Assembly (NCBI RefSeq): GCF_001411555.2
Contig: NC_049902.1
Location: forward strand, 16,739,920 to 16,803,919
DNA from: Juglans regia
Taxonomy: Eukaryota > Streptophyta > Magnoliopsida > Fagales > Juglandaceae
Direction: 5' to 3'
Length of the DNA stretch: 64,000 nt
Shown here: one piece after another, positions 31,944 through 42,671 of the stretch
Numbering within the stretch: position 1 is the stretch's first letter
How the letters are laid out: each line of letters begins with the position of its first letter
Notes under the pieces: generated by a model
Told to the model about the DNA's origin: nothing
The model's database searches: none
Seen by the model: only the letters and a program-made list of their open reading frames with translations
Position numbers and translations under genes: made by a program

Positions 31944-34138
31944 ATTGTCAATCAGCAAAAAGTTGTAACTTGCCTTTTATAACAAGTCATTTAAAATCTA
32001 ACTTTCCTTTGGATTTAATCTATTTAGATGTATGGGGACCAGCTTCTACTGTCTCTACTACTGGTGCCCGCTACTACGTCAGTTTTCTTGATGATTGCAC
32101 TAAGTTCTTATGGCTTTTTCCAATAAAACTAAAATCAGATGTTGAAAACATTTTTTTACAATTCAAAGCTTATGTTGAGCGACACTTTGACACTAAAATT
32201 AAGTCCATTCAATCAGATTGGGGAGGGGAATATCGAAGAATTTCAAACTTTTTCAAACAAGTTGGTATTCACCATCGTATTACATGCCCACATACACACC
32301 AACAAATGGGTGCCATAGAACGCAGGCATAGACAAATAGTTGAAGTTGGTTTAACTCTTCTATCCCACTCTAAACTACCTCAAATTTTCTGGGAAGACGC
32401 CTTTATTACTGCTGCTTATTTAATAAATAGGCTTCCCACACCGATTTTACAAAACAAATCCCCCTATGAGGTTGTCTACAAACAAAAACCAGATTATCAT
32501 TTTCTCAAAACATTTGGTTGTGCTTGCTGGCCTCACTTACGCCCATTTAATAAGCATAAACTGGATTTTCGATCGAAAACATGCATTTTTCTCGGTTATA
32601 GTTTAAACCATCATGGATACAAGTGTTTAGATGCTTCAACAGGAAAGGTCTATGTTTCTCGCCATGTCATTTTTGATGAAAACAGCTTTCCATTTCAGTC
32701 CCCACAACCACCTTCTCCTCCACCAAATATGTCTTCTACCACCTCTCTTCAAATTCTGCAAATCTGTCCAAATGAAGAACCTGTTCAAGTATCTCATCCT
32801 GTTACTAATATTGACTCACCAGTTTCTTTGTCTCAAGCTCATCATTATGTAGGAACAGGAAGTGAACTTCCTACTTTGGCAGCCATATCTGATTCGCACA
32901 TTGATAGTTCAGCTGAACTACCTACTCAACAAGAACCTCCTGGTTCAACAAACTGCCACAGCATGGTTACTCGATCTAAAAATGGCATTCACCGTCCTAA
33001 GAGGCCTCTTGATGGTTCAATTCGATACCCCCTTCCACGTGCTCTCCTTGCTGCAACTAAAGCTCTTCACAATGAACCAACTTGCTACACTGAAGCTTCT
33101 AAAAATAGTGAGTGGAGGACTGCTATGGATGCTGAATTTGATGCCCTTCTACGGAATGGGACTTGGACTCTAGTTCCACCATCATCCAATACCAATGTTA
33201 TTGGCTGTAAGTGGGTCTACCGCATCAAGAGACGGGCTGACGGCACTGTTGAACGCTATAAAGCAAGGCTGGTAGCTAAGGGCTTTCACCAGCAACAAGG
33301 GCTTGATTTTACCGAAACTTATAGCCCCGTTATTAAACCAGCAACAGTTCGAATGGTACTCACCATTGCTGTCTTTTATAACTGGCCAATGCATCAAATT
33401 GATGTGCAAAATGCGTTTCTTCATGGACATTTGCAGGAGAATGTCTTTATGCTTCAGCCCCCTGGATATCAACATCCTCAATTTCCACACCATGTCTGTC
33501 ACCTTCGTCGCTCATTATATGGTATTCGTCAAGCTCCTCGTGCTTGGTTTTCTCGACTTACAGACAAGTTGATAACTTATGGCTTTACTGGTAGCAAATC
33601 GGATGTATCCTTGTTCATTTACCGTAAGGAGCCCATCATTATCTTCATACTCATTTATGTTGATGATCTCATCATCACGGGCTCATCTACTAAAGCTATC
33701 ACTGAAGTCATTGAAAGTCTTCATTCAGACTTTGCCATCAAGGATCTTGGCCAATTAAATTTTTTCCTTGGTGTGGAAGCATTACATTGTAACAATGGAC
33801 TGTACCTATCACAACGCCAATATGTCACTGATATTTTGATACGATCTGGTATGGACAAGGCCAAACCATGTACAACTCCAATGGCGACATCCACTAAACT
33901 GTCTCAGCAAGATAGCCTTGACTGTGCTGATCCGACTCTCTTCAGAAGCATTGTAGGAAGTCTTCATTACCTCTCATTCACTCGTCCGGATATAGCATTT
34001 GCAGTCCATCGTGTTAGCAAATTTATGCATAATCCCAAAGATTCTCATTGGCAAGCTATAAAGCGCATCTTGCGCTACTTAAAAAATACAATCTCATTTG
34101 GGTTATTCTTGCCAAATTCATCTTCCTTAAATTTTTAG
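31886..34138 (+). CDS. Copia integrase and reverse transcriptase ORF
   Basis: Open for about 740 codons after the shift. Integrase: CSDCQSAKS, LDVWGPAS (Asp), SDWGGEY (Asp), GAIERRHR (Glu), so the D,D,E triad is present; the usual NG before the Glu motif reads MG. RT: WVYRIKRRADGTVERYKARL, IDVQNAFLHGHL, LYGIRQAPRAWF and YVDD at 33656-33667, then HYLSFTRPDIAFAV. All catalytic motifs look intact. It ends at a TAG (34136-34138) in place of a CAG codon, and the frame continues into RNase H. Confidence 0.92.
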   Translation: MLFLSFPFLLKQTKNTVCSDCQSAKSCNLPFITSHLKSNFPLDLIYLDVWGPASTVSTTGARYYVSFLDDCTKFLWLFPIKLKSDVENIFLQFKAYVERHFDTKIKSIQSDWGGEYRRISNFFKQVGIHHRITCPHTHQQMGAIERRHRQIVEVGLTLLSHSKLPQIFWEDAFITAAYLINRLPTPILQNKSPYEVVYKQKPDYHFLKTFGCACWPHLRPFNKHKLDFRSKTCIFLGYSLNHHGYKCLDASTGKVYVSRHVIFDENSFPFQSPQPPSPPPNMSSTTSLQILQICPNEEPVQVSHPVTNIDSPVSLSQAHHYVGTGSELPTLAAISDSHIDSSAELPTQQEPPGSTNCHSMVTRSKNGIHRPKRPLDGSIRYPLPRALLAATKALHNEPTCYTEASKNSEWRTAMDAEFDALLRNGTWTLVPPSSNTNVIGCKWVYRIKRRADGTVERYKARLVAKGFHQQQGLDFTETYSPVIKPATVRMVLTIAVFYNWPMHQIDVQNAFLHGHLQENVFMLQPPGYQHPQFPHHVCHLRRSLYGIRQAPRAWFSRLTDKLITYGFTGSKSDVSLFIYRKEPIIIFILIYVDDLIITGSSTKAITEVIESLHSDFAIKDLGQLNFFLGVEALHCNNGLYLSQRQYVTDILIRSGMDKAKPCTTPMATSTKLSQQDSLDCADPTLFRSIVGSLHYLSFTRPDIAFAVHRVSKFMHNPKDSHWQAIKRILRYLKNTISFGLFLPNSSSLNF

Positions 34139-34554
34139 GCATTTGCTGATAGTGACTGGGCAGGAGATCTAGACGATCGTCGATCAGTTGGTGCCTACTG
34201 CATTTATCTCGGATCAAGCTTAATTTCATGGAGTTGTAAGCAACAAGCTACAGTCGCTCGAAGCAGCACGGAGGCTGAGTATAAAGCACTTGCCAATGCT
34301 GCAGCCGAACTACAGTGGCTGCAAAAACTCTCAACAGAACTTGGTCTTCAAACTACACAGCAACCCATTATTTGGTGTGACAATATCGGCGCTACCTACC
34401 TTTCTGCGAATCCTATTTTTCATGCTCGGACGAAACACATTGAGATAGACTTTCACTTTGTTCGTGATCTTGTCAAAACTGGAAAGCTACAAGTCAAGTT
34501 TCTGTCTACTAAAGATCAAATTGCAGACTTACTTACCAAGCCTTTTGTCTACTA
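34139..34554 (+). pseudogene. Copia RNase H (continues after an in-frame stop)
   Basis: Same frame as the RT. It begins [21 protein letters not shown], then [23 protein letters not shown] motif (here [12 protein letters not shown]), [28 protein letters not shown] and DLLTKPFVY, ending near 34554. It is separated from RT only by the stop at 34136. Confidence 0.9.
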
Positions 34555-34618
34555 GTCGGTTTACAACAATTCGATCCAATCTCAATGTTTGCGACCTTCC
34601 CTTGAGATTGCGGGGGCG

Positions 34619-34879
34619 TGTCGAGGATCATGCTAACTACAACACTTGCATGCAGAAGAATGAGGCAAACAATTAGGAGAAGCTGTCAATCCTGGAGCCT
34701 AAAATTTAGTTGTTTTTAAATTTGAAATTTGTAACTCATAGGCATGACTCACAGCATCTGTTAAGCACAATTCTAGGCATCTGTTATGCATAAGTTTTCC
34801 TTTAAATAGTCTGTACATAATGAAAGTAAATATCGAAGAAATACTTTCCAAACATTTTTCATTATTCTGATCTTTTACA
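34619..34879 (+). repeat. Copia 3' LTR
   Basis: 261 bp, TGTCGAGGATC to TCTTTTACA, followed by target duplication GTTAG. It matches the two halves of the 5' LTR at 20765-20904 and 30319-30438. Confidence 0.94.
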
Positions 34880-35604
34880 GTTAGGGTTTTGGATTTGGCT
34901 GAAATTTGCATCACCTAGGGTTTCAAATTTCTAGGATTTCTTGCATCTCTAAAGTTTATCAATTGCTTGGAGTGCCGTTCCATTGATTCTCTTCTACTTC
35001 ATTGTCAATTCTTGTATGCTTGAATTCAATTGCTTGATTTTCACAATTGAATATTGTTGTTTGTGATTGAATTAGAGAAAAGAAGAGAAAATAAAATAAA
35101 ATAAAATAAATGGAAATAAAATAAAATAAAAGCCGAAAAAAAAAAAGAAGAGGAAGAGAAAAGGTAGCATATTCAAAAGTTGCTACATTGTTACAAAGAA
35201 GAGAAAGAAATAAATTTGTTGATTTAACCTTATCATCAAAGGGGCTACATACATCATTAAAGTTGGTATCTTGTCTTATAGGTTACTCTTTCATTCGTAA
35301 AACTTTCTTGATTCTTGTGTCGTATTTATTCCTTCCGTGTTTCGCTTGTACTTGTTTTCTTGGACCTAATTACTAGTTGGGATAAATCATTGTCTTGATT
35401 AAGTTCAATTAGTTCTTAGAGAACTTGAGTGGGAAAACTCTTGAGGTAAAAGGTAAGAGAGTGTGAGACTATTATCGAGAAAAAGCCAATTAAGAGTGAA
35501 ACACGAGTGAAGTGCCATTATTCGAGTGTAAACATGTAAGGGAGTGTGTGAGGTTTTCCACTAACATTCTTTTTGTAGAGCACATTACGATGTCTCATAG
35601 GAGT
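34880..35604 (+). mobile_element. V leader, second part
   Basis: Leader of V resuming after the copia element: a homopurine tract (about 35075-35165), the donor-like CTTGAGGTAAAAGG (near 35441) and CACTAACATTCTTTTTGTAGAG before the former start site at 35589 (ATGTCTCATAGG). The coding region stops after five codons at the junction with an LTR fragment. Confidence 0.8.
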
Positions 35605-36370
35605 AAGGCCAAGAAGATCAAGGAAGCAATGCAAGGATTGGTGCAATCCACTTTGGATGAAGTCAGCAAGAGCCCAACACTCAAGATGAGTCTGAAAGAA
35701 GAAGAACCAGTTTTGATCCGCTTGATTCAAGCTGTGGAAGACATGACTTAGAGATACAGCCTATTGTTATTGGAGGCTTCCAATTTGGTTAAATGATTTA
35801 TTTTATTAGTTTAGAATAAGTGGGTTTGAAGATGCTTGGCTCACATGTCTTATTTCTTATGAACTATGTTTTTGGGAAGGCCTTATATTTTGGCCAAGGG
35901 CTTATTTGGAAAGTTACTTTTTAGGAACTAGGGTTTCATCAATTTATTGTAGGGGTTACTGTAGCTGCGCGTACTGTAGCCGGTACTGTTCATCAAGGGT
36001 AATTTTGGGTAAAAGGGGCTTTATTTTGGCTAGAGTTTTGATTAGGTTTGGGTTTAAAAACTCTTTGTAGCCTCATTTGAGGGGTTAGACAATATTGAAT
36101 TTTATTTGTGAGTTGAGTTTTCTCCTCTTGTTCTTGATTGAACTCTTGAACTTATCAAAGGTAAATCACAACATTTGTGGCGTTCCTCCTTTGTAATCTG
36201 GGTTCTTGAGACTGGTTCTTCAATGGGTCTAGATTTTAATATAATCTAGGTTCTTGAAACGAGTTCTCATCGGGTCTAGATTCTCCATCCTTAACTTAAT
36301 TTTGGCTTTCTTGCAGAGTTTTCAAATTGATTGTGGGTTCAAGGGAATTCATTCTCATGGGTTCATATCA
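35605..36370 (+). repeat. Family A LTR fragment joined to the V leader
   Basis: An LTR missing its first ~75 bp, entered at AAGGCCAAGAAGATCAAGG and ending TTCATATCA at 36370. Its start encodes the long pol tail. It differs from V's 5' LTR, suggesting recombination with another copy. Confidence 0.8.
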
Positions 36371-36715
36371 GGTTTTAATTAGGTTTTGGTTTAAATACTC
36401 TTTGTAGCCTCATTTTAACAAGTTTATGAAATTTGAAGAATTTATTCATTGTGAGTTGAGTTTTACTCCTTTTGTTCTATATTGAACTTTTGAACTTATC
36501 AAAGGTAAATCACAAATTTTGTGGCGTTCCTCCTTTGTAATCTGGGTTCTTGAGACGGGTTATTCAACGGGTCTAGATTTTAATATAATCTAGGTTCTTC
36601 AAACGAGTTCTCATCGGATCTAGATTCTCCATCCATTGACTTGATTTTGGCTTTTTTGGGGAGTTTTCAAATTGATTGTGGGTTCAAGGGATTTCATTCC
36701 CGCTAGTTCATATCA
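36371..36715 (+). repeat. Probable V 3' LTR, 3' portion only
   Basis: Only the second half of an LTR (from GGTTTTAATTAGG to TTCATATCA). It resembles V's 5' LTR around the TATA region. After it, W gag resumes. Confidence 0.75.
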
Positions 36716-37275
36716 CAAACCTTCACAAAATAGAGATATTAAATGTTTTAAGTGTTTGGGTTTAGGGCACATCGCATCTCAATGTCCAAATATGAGGGTG
36801 ATGATTATGTGTGACAATGGAGAGGTGATGACTGAGAGTGAGGGTGATAGTGAGGAGATGCCCAAGTTGGTTGATACTAGTAATGATGACGGAGTGGAGT
36901 ACCCCGTGAGAGGTGAATCTCTTGTTGCGAGACGTGCTCTCAATACACAAATCAAGGTGGATGATATGGAGTAGCAGAGAGAGAACATTTTCCATACTAG
37001 ATACCACATCAACAACAAGGTATGTAGTATGATCATTGATGGGGGAAGTTGCACTAATATTGCTAGCACTATTTTAATTGAGAAATTGAATTTGCCTACC
37101 TTGAAACACCATACAAGTTGCAATGGTTGAATGATTGTTGGGAGGTTAGGGTAAATAGACAAGTGTTAGTTTCTTTTTCAATTGAGAAATACATGGATGA
37201 AATGCTTTGTGATGTAGTGCCTAAGCATGTTGGCTATTTTTTGTTGGGAATGTCGTGGCAATGTGATAGAAAGTG
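36716..37275 (+). pseudogene. W zinc knuckle and aspartic protease
   Basis: Resumes in gag at KPSQNRDIKCFKCLGLGHIASQC, a CCHC knuckle (C-x2-C-x4-H-x4-C). An acidic linker and ESLVARRALNTQIKVDDME follow, then a stop (36972). The protease is MIIDGGSCTNIAST near 37036, with the Gly-Gly loop preserved, unlike the LRS form in elements 1, U, Q, R and Z. It then reads EVRVNRQVLVSFSIEKY and YFLLGMSWQCDRK with a shift near 37110. This is the only family A copy in the window with a knuckle and a consensus protease motif. Confidence 0.87.
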
Positions 37276-38649
37276 ATTCATGATGGATTCAAGAATAGGT
37301 ATACTTTGGTAAAAGACAATAAGACCATTACTCTTGTATCATTGACTCGAAGACAAGTGTATGAAGATCAAGTGAAATTGAAAAGAGAGAATGAGTTGAA
37401 AAACACTTGTGAGGCCTAGAGTTCAAAAAATGTAGATGAAAAGGAGAGTGAAAGAAAAAAAGAGAGTGAAAAGAAAAAAAATAGTGAAAGAAAAAAAGAG
37501 AGTGAAAAGAAAAAAAATAGTGAAAGAAAAAAAGAGAGTGAAAATAATAAAGAGTGAAAAGAAAAAAGAGTGAAGAAAATGAGAGAAAAACAAAGAAAAA
37601 AGTGAGTTTTTATGCTAAGGTAAATTTTACTACTAGTGAACTTGACAAACCATTGCCTTGTGTTTTTGTCTATTTGTTGCAGGAATATGAGGTCATGATT
37701 TCTAGTAGTGTGTTTAGTGGATTGTCATCTATTAAGATAGAGCATTACATTGACTTTGTGCCGGGTGCAACAATTCCTACCTGACCTTTCTTTGAGGAAC
37801 ATGAGTCCTTGAAGTACTTGAAGGGACAAGGTAAGTTGAATAGAATGCATGCCAAATGGGAGGAATTCATTTATACCTTTCCTACTGTAATCAAATACAC
37901 ACAAGGAAAGAAACATGTGGTTGATGCTTTAGTAAGAAGATATGTCATTGTCTTCATTTTAGATGCAATGCTTTTTAGATTTGAATATGATAAGGAATTG
38001 CATGCTAATGATGATGTCTTTGTTAGTGTGTATAGAGCGTGTGAGAAGGCATTATTTGGTAAGTGCTATAGACTAGATTGGTATTTGTTTAACGAGAATA
38101 AACGCTGTGAGCCTACTAGTCTTATGCGTGAGATGCTAGTGCATAGATGTGGTTTGTTGGGTCATTATGGTGTAAAAAAGATTTTAAGCGTATTGTGTGA
38201 CTATGGGTGGGAATATTGCTTGTCATTCATTGAATTTGCATGTAATTGGAGTGGTCATTTTAGTGCAAGGAAGACTAAATGTGTTTCATGAATGTTTGTG
38301 TGAGTATCATTTGCCATTCATTGACTTGTTGCATGAACGTTTGTGGGAATATCATTTGCTCTTATTAGAGTTTGCATATAATAGGACTGTATACTACTAT
38401 TTCTTATTCTTCTTTTGAAGTTGTTTATGGTTTTAATCCACTGACTCCTTTAGCTTTGATGCTTTTGCTTGTTGATGACATGAGTAACTTGGATGAACTT
38501 TTTGAAATTCTTGAAAAAATTAATGAAAATTCATATCAAGTGGATCTTCCATGTAATTATCATATTTCTGTTACTTTCAATGTTTCTGATATTTTTCCAT
38601 TTGATGCAGGTGGAGATTTGAGGTCAAATCCTTTCGAGGAGAGGGGGAA
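37276..38649 (+). pseudogene. W KES spacer, RNase H/integrase scraps
   Basis: Shifted pieces in family order: KES spacer (37375-37600), SFYAKVNFTTSELDKPLP, IEHYIDFVPGATIPT, then the RNase H end [22 protein letters not shown] (the same RT deletion), LDAMLFRFEYDKELHAND, and an eroded tandem-repeat zone (38190-38370). The integrase end follows (FEVVYGFNPLTPLALM, QVDLPCNYHISVTFNVSDIFPFDAG), then the polypurine tract GAGGAGAGGGGGAA ahead of 38650. Confidence 0.8.
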
Positions 38650-39436
38650 TGATGGACACCAAAGTAATCTTTGCAAGTTTCAGATGGGGCAATCACAAGA
38701 TCGAGAGCTAAGAATTACATGGAAGCAATGCAATGATTGGTGCAATCCATTTGGGACGAGTCTAGCAAGAGCCAAATATTCAAGATGGGCTTGAAACAAG
38801 GAGATCCAATGATCATCCACGTGATACAAGTTATGTAAGAGTGCAACATAAATTAGGGCCTATTATTATGTTTATGTGATTGAAGGCCTTGGACTTATTT
38901 ATTTCATTAAATGTGCTTACTTGATTAGTTATAGGAATTCGCCTAGAATAATTGGACTTGAGGATGCTTGGCCCACATTTGTTTTATTTTGTTGAACTAA
39001 GGTTTCAAGAAGTTACTGTAGTCGAGTTACTGTAGTCACGACACTATTCATTCAGGAGTATTTTTGGAAGAAATGGCTTTATTTTGGCTAGGGTTTTTTA
39101 ATTATGTTTTGGTTTAAATACTCTTTGTAATCTCATTTTAATCAGGTTTATGAAATTTGATGAATTTATTCATTGTGAGTTGAGTTTATCTCCTTTTGTT
39201 TTTTAATGAACTTTTGAACTTATTAAAAGTAAATCACAACTTTTGTGGCGTTCTTCCTTATAATTTAGGTTCTTGAGACAGCTTCTTCAATAGATCTAGA
39301 TTTTCATATAATCTAGGTTCTTGAAACGAGTTCCTCAACGGGTCTAAATTTTCTATTGGCTTGATTTTGGCTTTCTTGGGTGAATTTTCAAATTGATTGT
39401 GGGTTCAAGGGATTCTATTCCCACGGGTTCATATCA
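38650..39436 (+). repeat. 3' LTR of W
   Basis: 787 bp, TGATGGACACC to TTCATATCA. It shares diagnostic changes with the 5' LTR of W (such as AACTAAGGTTTCAAGA and TTTTTTAATTA upstream of the TATA region). Confidence 0.85.
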
Positions 39437-40157
39437 GAAGGACTGAGCGACGACTAGAATTCAAATCGACGACTCCAGCGGGATAGAGACTCACAAAAGG
39501 AAGTGGCGCAAAGTGCTAGGTCTAGGTGGCCGAAGTCAAAGTCGGCAATTTCTATAACGGTTTCTGGTGAGGTAAGGGTCTTGTTTTTGCTGAGGGAGTT
39601 GGTTGTTGTTGTCTTTTGAGATCTCAGAGGAAGGAGATATATAGATGGAAGAAATTGGTTGAACGAGTTCAACTCAAAATCACTCATTGACTATGATTCG
39701 GAATTTTTGTGTACTTGGGATAGCCAGAGGATAAGAATTTAAGGATGGAGAAGTGCTTGGCTTGTTTGATTTGGTTTGGGAAAGGGTGCCAACGAGTTAA
39801 AGTTGGACTCGATTGTGATCATTCAATGAGATAGTTTGAATTTAAAAACATGATCTAATAGTTTTTTCAATGTAGGATTAGTAGTGACTGAGACTCCGTA
39901 GGGAACTTCAATTAGTGATTATTTTATATTGAAATAAATTTCTAATGGTCGATCTTTAAATTTTAAAAGGACTCTAACTTGTTCACTAAATAATAAATGA
40001 AATTTAACCTAGTTATTAAGTCTAATTAAAACTCCAAAACAACCTCAATAATTTATTCCTCATGAGCTTATCCAATATGGCCCATTAAATATATAATTTA
40101 GGCCAAAGAAAAATTATCAATATTCCAACCTTAGAATTATTGTGCTGGGTCGTTACA
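39437..40157 (-). mobile_element. Solo LTR T, second part
   Basis: On the minus strand this is the beginning of LTR T: TGTAACGACCCAGCAC, with GGCCTAAATTATATATTTAATGGGCC. No coding sequence recognised; the 77-codon ORF at 39454-39687 has no recognisable motif. Confidence 0.65.
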
Positions 40158-41760
40158 CAAAAGATCATGAAAGAAGGGTGAGTTGGAAGCATATTTGCTG
40201 TTCAAAATTTTCTGGTGGGTTAGGATTTCGGGATTTGGAGGTGTTTAACTTGGCACTCTTGGCCAAGCAAGGCTGGCGACTGCAACAACACCAGAATTCT
40301 CTCTTCTATGCTGTTTTTAAGGCCAAATACTTCTTGAATTGTGATTTTTTATCGTCAATTATGGGCTATAATCCTTCTTATGTGTGGCATAGTATTAGTG
40401 AATCTAAATTTGTGGTTCAATTTGGCTGTTTGTGGCATATTGCACGAGGGGACCAGATTTGTATTTGGTCAGATAATTGGCTGCCAAACTCACCAAATAG
40501 GAAAGAAATTGCTGGATGCAATGTTCTTGCTACTGATGCACATGTTCATGAATTAATAGATACTTCTCAGCTTGGTAGATGGAATTCAGAGTTTGTGAAT
40601 CATTTATTCCTTCATTTTGAGGCTTCAGACATACTTAATATCCCTTTATTTACTCATTGGAATGTTGATAAGCTAGTATGTTGTACATGTAATGGCCCGT
40701 TCAGTGTAAAATCAGATTATCATTTAATTCTTCATTTAAGATATGTGAATGAAGCTAGAACTAGATTACATGATATTTCACATAGATTGTTTTGAAAAAA
40801 ATGGCTGGCATCTACAACTACCAAATAAAGTTAAGAATTTTCTATGGATGGCTGGTAATGACAGTTTACCCACAAAGAGCCAACTTTCTCATCGCAAGAT
40901 ACTGGCTTCTGGTATATTATGTGATTTCTGTCATGAGGCTAATAAAGATATTCTCCATGTTGTATGTAAATGTCCTAGAATTTCTAAAATCTGAGCCAAA
41001 TACTTTGAGAGGGATATGATTCTGTTGGACTTACATACTCGGTTTGGGCAGTGATGCAACTTCATGATCTCAATATTTTTTCTCGGTTTGTGATAATTGC
41101 TTGGGTATATGGAAGTTTAGGAATCTACGAATTTTCTAGCATAGTGAAGTTTCTGTTTTTGATGCTGTGGGAAACTGTTTTGCCTATGTTGAAAGTTATC
41201 AGTTGGTTCGTCAATGTCAGCAAGTCAATAAGCGGTTATCTACACTGTGTTGGAAGCCTCCACCATGTGGGAAGTGGAAATTGAACTTTGATGGGGTTGT
41301 TTTTAGTCAATTGCATCAATATGGGGTGGGTGTAGTCTTGTAGGATGAAAATGGTAGTATGATTATGGCCATGTCGAGGAAGGAATAAGGCATTTATATA
41401 GTGGTGGATATTGAGGTGCTTGCTGCCTCAAGGGCTTTACGGATAATTCATCAGATGGGGGATCTCCCACTTGATCCTTAAGGGAGATTCATTTGTTACC
41501 CTATGATTCAAGAGATTCAAACTTTGTTATCTCATTTCTAGTCTTTTCATATTCTTCATGTTGGTCAACAAGGAAATGAGGTAGCATACCTTGGCTCAAA
41601 ATGCACGCTTATTTTAAATTGTCTAGTAGTGGATGTGGAGGGATGTTCTGCTATGTAATATTTAAGGCTTGTATGTGTTTTGGTGTATAAGATTTTCATT
41701 GTATCAACTTATTGATATTGAATGAAGCAATGTTTGTTTTCAAAAATAAAAATAAAAATG
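40158..41760 (+). pseudogene. Outer LINE, fragment 3: RT end, zinc-binding region and RNase H
   Basis: Continues the LINE cut at 14050: KDHERRVSWKHICC, GGLGFRDLEVFNLALLAKQGWRL, ICIWSDNWLPNSP, then frames with LPNKVKNFLWMAGNDSLPTKSQL and CDFCHEANKDILHVVCKCP (zf-RVT-like). The RNase H begins CWKPPPCGKWKLNFDG at about 41254 and is broken by several stops (EVLAASRALRIIHQM, LHVGQQGNEVAYL). It ends with a 3' UTR and the A-rich tail CAAAAATAAAAATAAAAATG at about 41741-41760. Many stops show old age. Confidence 0.9.
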
Positions 41761-42671
41761 CCAAAACATTTCCCATTTTTTTCTTGGACTTTGGCCAGTT
41801 AATTTAGAAACCAACAAACATTACTTCAATAAATTCTTAACGTACCTTTTATTTTATTTAAAGAATTGAATGAGAATTTGATTTCAAAGTTTTTGGAGTG
41901 TTAAATGCAAAACGGTCCCTGAATCTTTTATGATTATCTTTTTATTTATTAAACTTTTAATTTTATCATTATACTCTATGGGCTTGATAATTTTATCAAT
42001 TAGCCCATTCGTCATGTTTCCATTAATAGATCTAACCAAAAAATAATTGCAACTACAAAAATAATTAAAAAATAAAAAGAAAATAAAAGAGAAAAAATAC
42101 TAAAAAGCTTTCTTTTTTAAAAAACGTAAAAATAAAAATAAAAGTAGAAAATAAAACAAAGACAATGTGCCGAACAAATAAATTAATTAAATAAAACAAC
42201 ATATAAAACGTAAAAAATAGAAAACAAAATTAAAATAAAACAAGAAATGAGAAAAAAAAAAGGAAGATAAATTAACCAACTATTAAAAAAAATCATTCCC
42301 TTTGCATCGTTCTTAAATTTTAAAAAAGTTCACCCTATTTTTTCCGAGCAAGAAATTTACACATAAAATACGTGCAGTTTAGAACCCCTTTCATCTTTGA
42401 ATTTTCCATCAACACAAGAGCTTAATGGCTATATGTACATTGCATTTGCATCGATCTACTACTCTTACCAGACGTACAGAGTAACCACGAAAGTTATGAC
42501 AGATGCAACCACAGCATGTAGCTAGAGACCAACCAAATAAAAAGCGATCGAGTTGCTTAATTAAAAAAAATAAAAATAAAAAGATGAAACAAAGAGCAAA
42601 AAAGTTCATTTAACAAAAGGGACAATTACAAGTTATTTGCACCATTTACTACCCACAAATCATTATAATAA
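41761..42671. other. AT-rich interval including the PSBY 3' flank
   Basis: No gene recognised. The first ~570 bp are A/T-rich with simple AAATAAAA runs. From about 42670 down to 42350 (minus direction) lies the probable PSBY 3' UTR; no single polyadenylation signal stands out. The 66-codon minus ORF at 42409-42609 has no recognisable motif. Confidence 0.5.

Larger units (their letters stand above)
20765..34879 (+). mobile_element. Ty1/copia retrotransposon, split by U
   Basis: LTRs of about 260 bp (5' LTR 20765-20904 plus 30319-30438; 3' LTR 34619-34879). The target duplication is GTTAG (20760-20764, 34880-34884). The primer site TGGTATCAGACTAAACC at 30439 fits tRNA-iMet; the purine-rich tract TTGAGATTGCGGGGGCG precedes the 3' LTR. 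Order gag, protease, integrase, RT, RNase H defines copia. Coding lesions are few: one shift near 30612, one near 31925, one stop at about 34136. Clade not assigned. Confidence 0.93.
19844..36715 (+). mobile_element. Family A element V, split by the copia element, 3' end rearranged
   Basis: The pieces are 19844-20764 and 34880-36715. The leader breaks at GAAATTGTTAG (20764) and resumes at GTTAGGGTTTTGG (34880), the copia target duplication. The second piece has leader and homopurine tract up to GATGTCTCATAGGAGT (35604). It then jumps into an LTR fragment, so all coding sequence is deleted. A second, partial LTR follows at 36371. Confidence 0.8.
16422..39436 (+). mobile_element. Family A element W, split by a solo LTR and by V
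   Basis: The pieces are 16422-17255, 18063-19843 and 36716-39436. Continuity rests on the gag frame: it breaks at 19843 after KPKVESQ and resumes at 36716 with KPSQNRDIKCFKC, the expected next motif. W is the most complete copy for gag and protease: gag core, zinc knuckle, protease with intact DGG, KES spacer, RNase H/integrase scraps and 3' LTR. RT is absent here too. Confidence 0.85.

Noticed and set aside
30474..34554. Copia pol considered as a viral polymerase
   Set aside because: Domain order, short LTRs with target duplications and tRNA-iMet primer site identify a plant Ty1/copia retrotransposon.
19844..36715. A 5-bp target duplication for V (CCAAT against CAAAC)
   Set aside because: They do not match; the insertion is supported only by the broken W gag frame.
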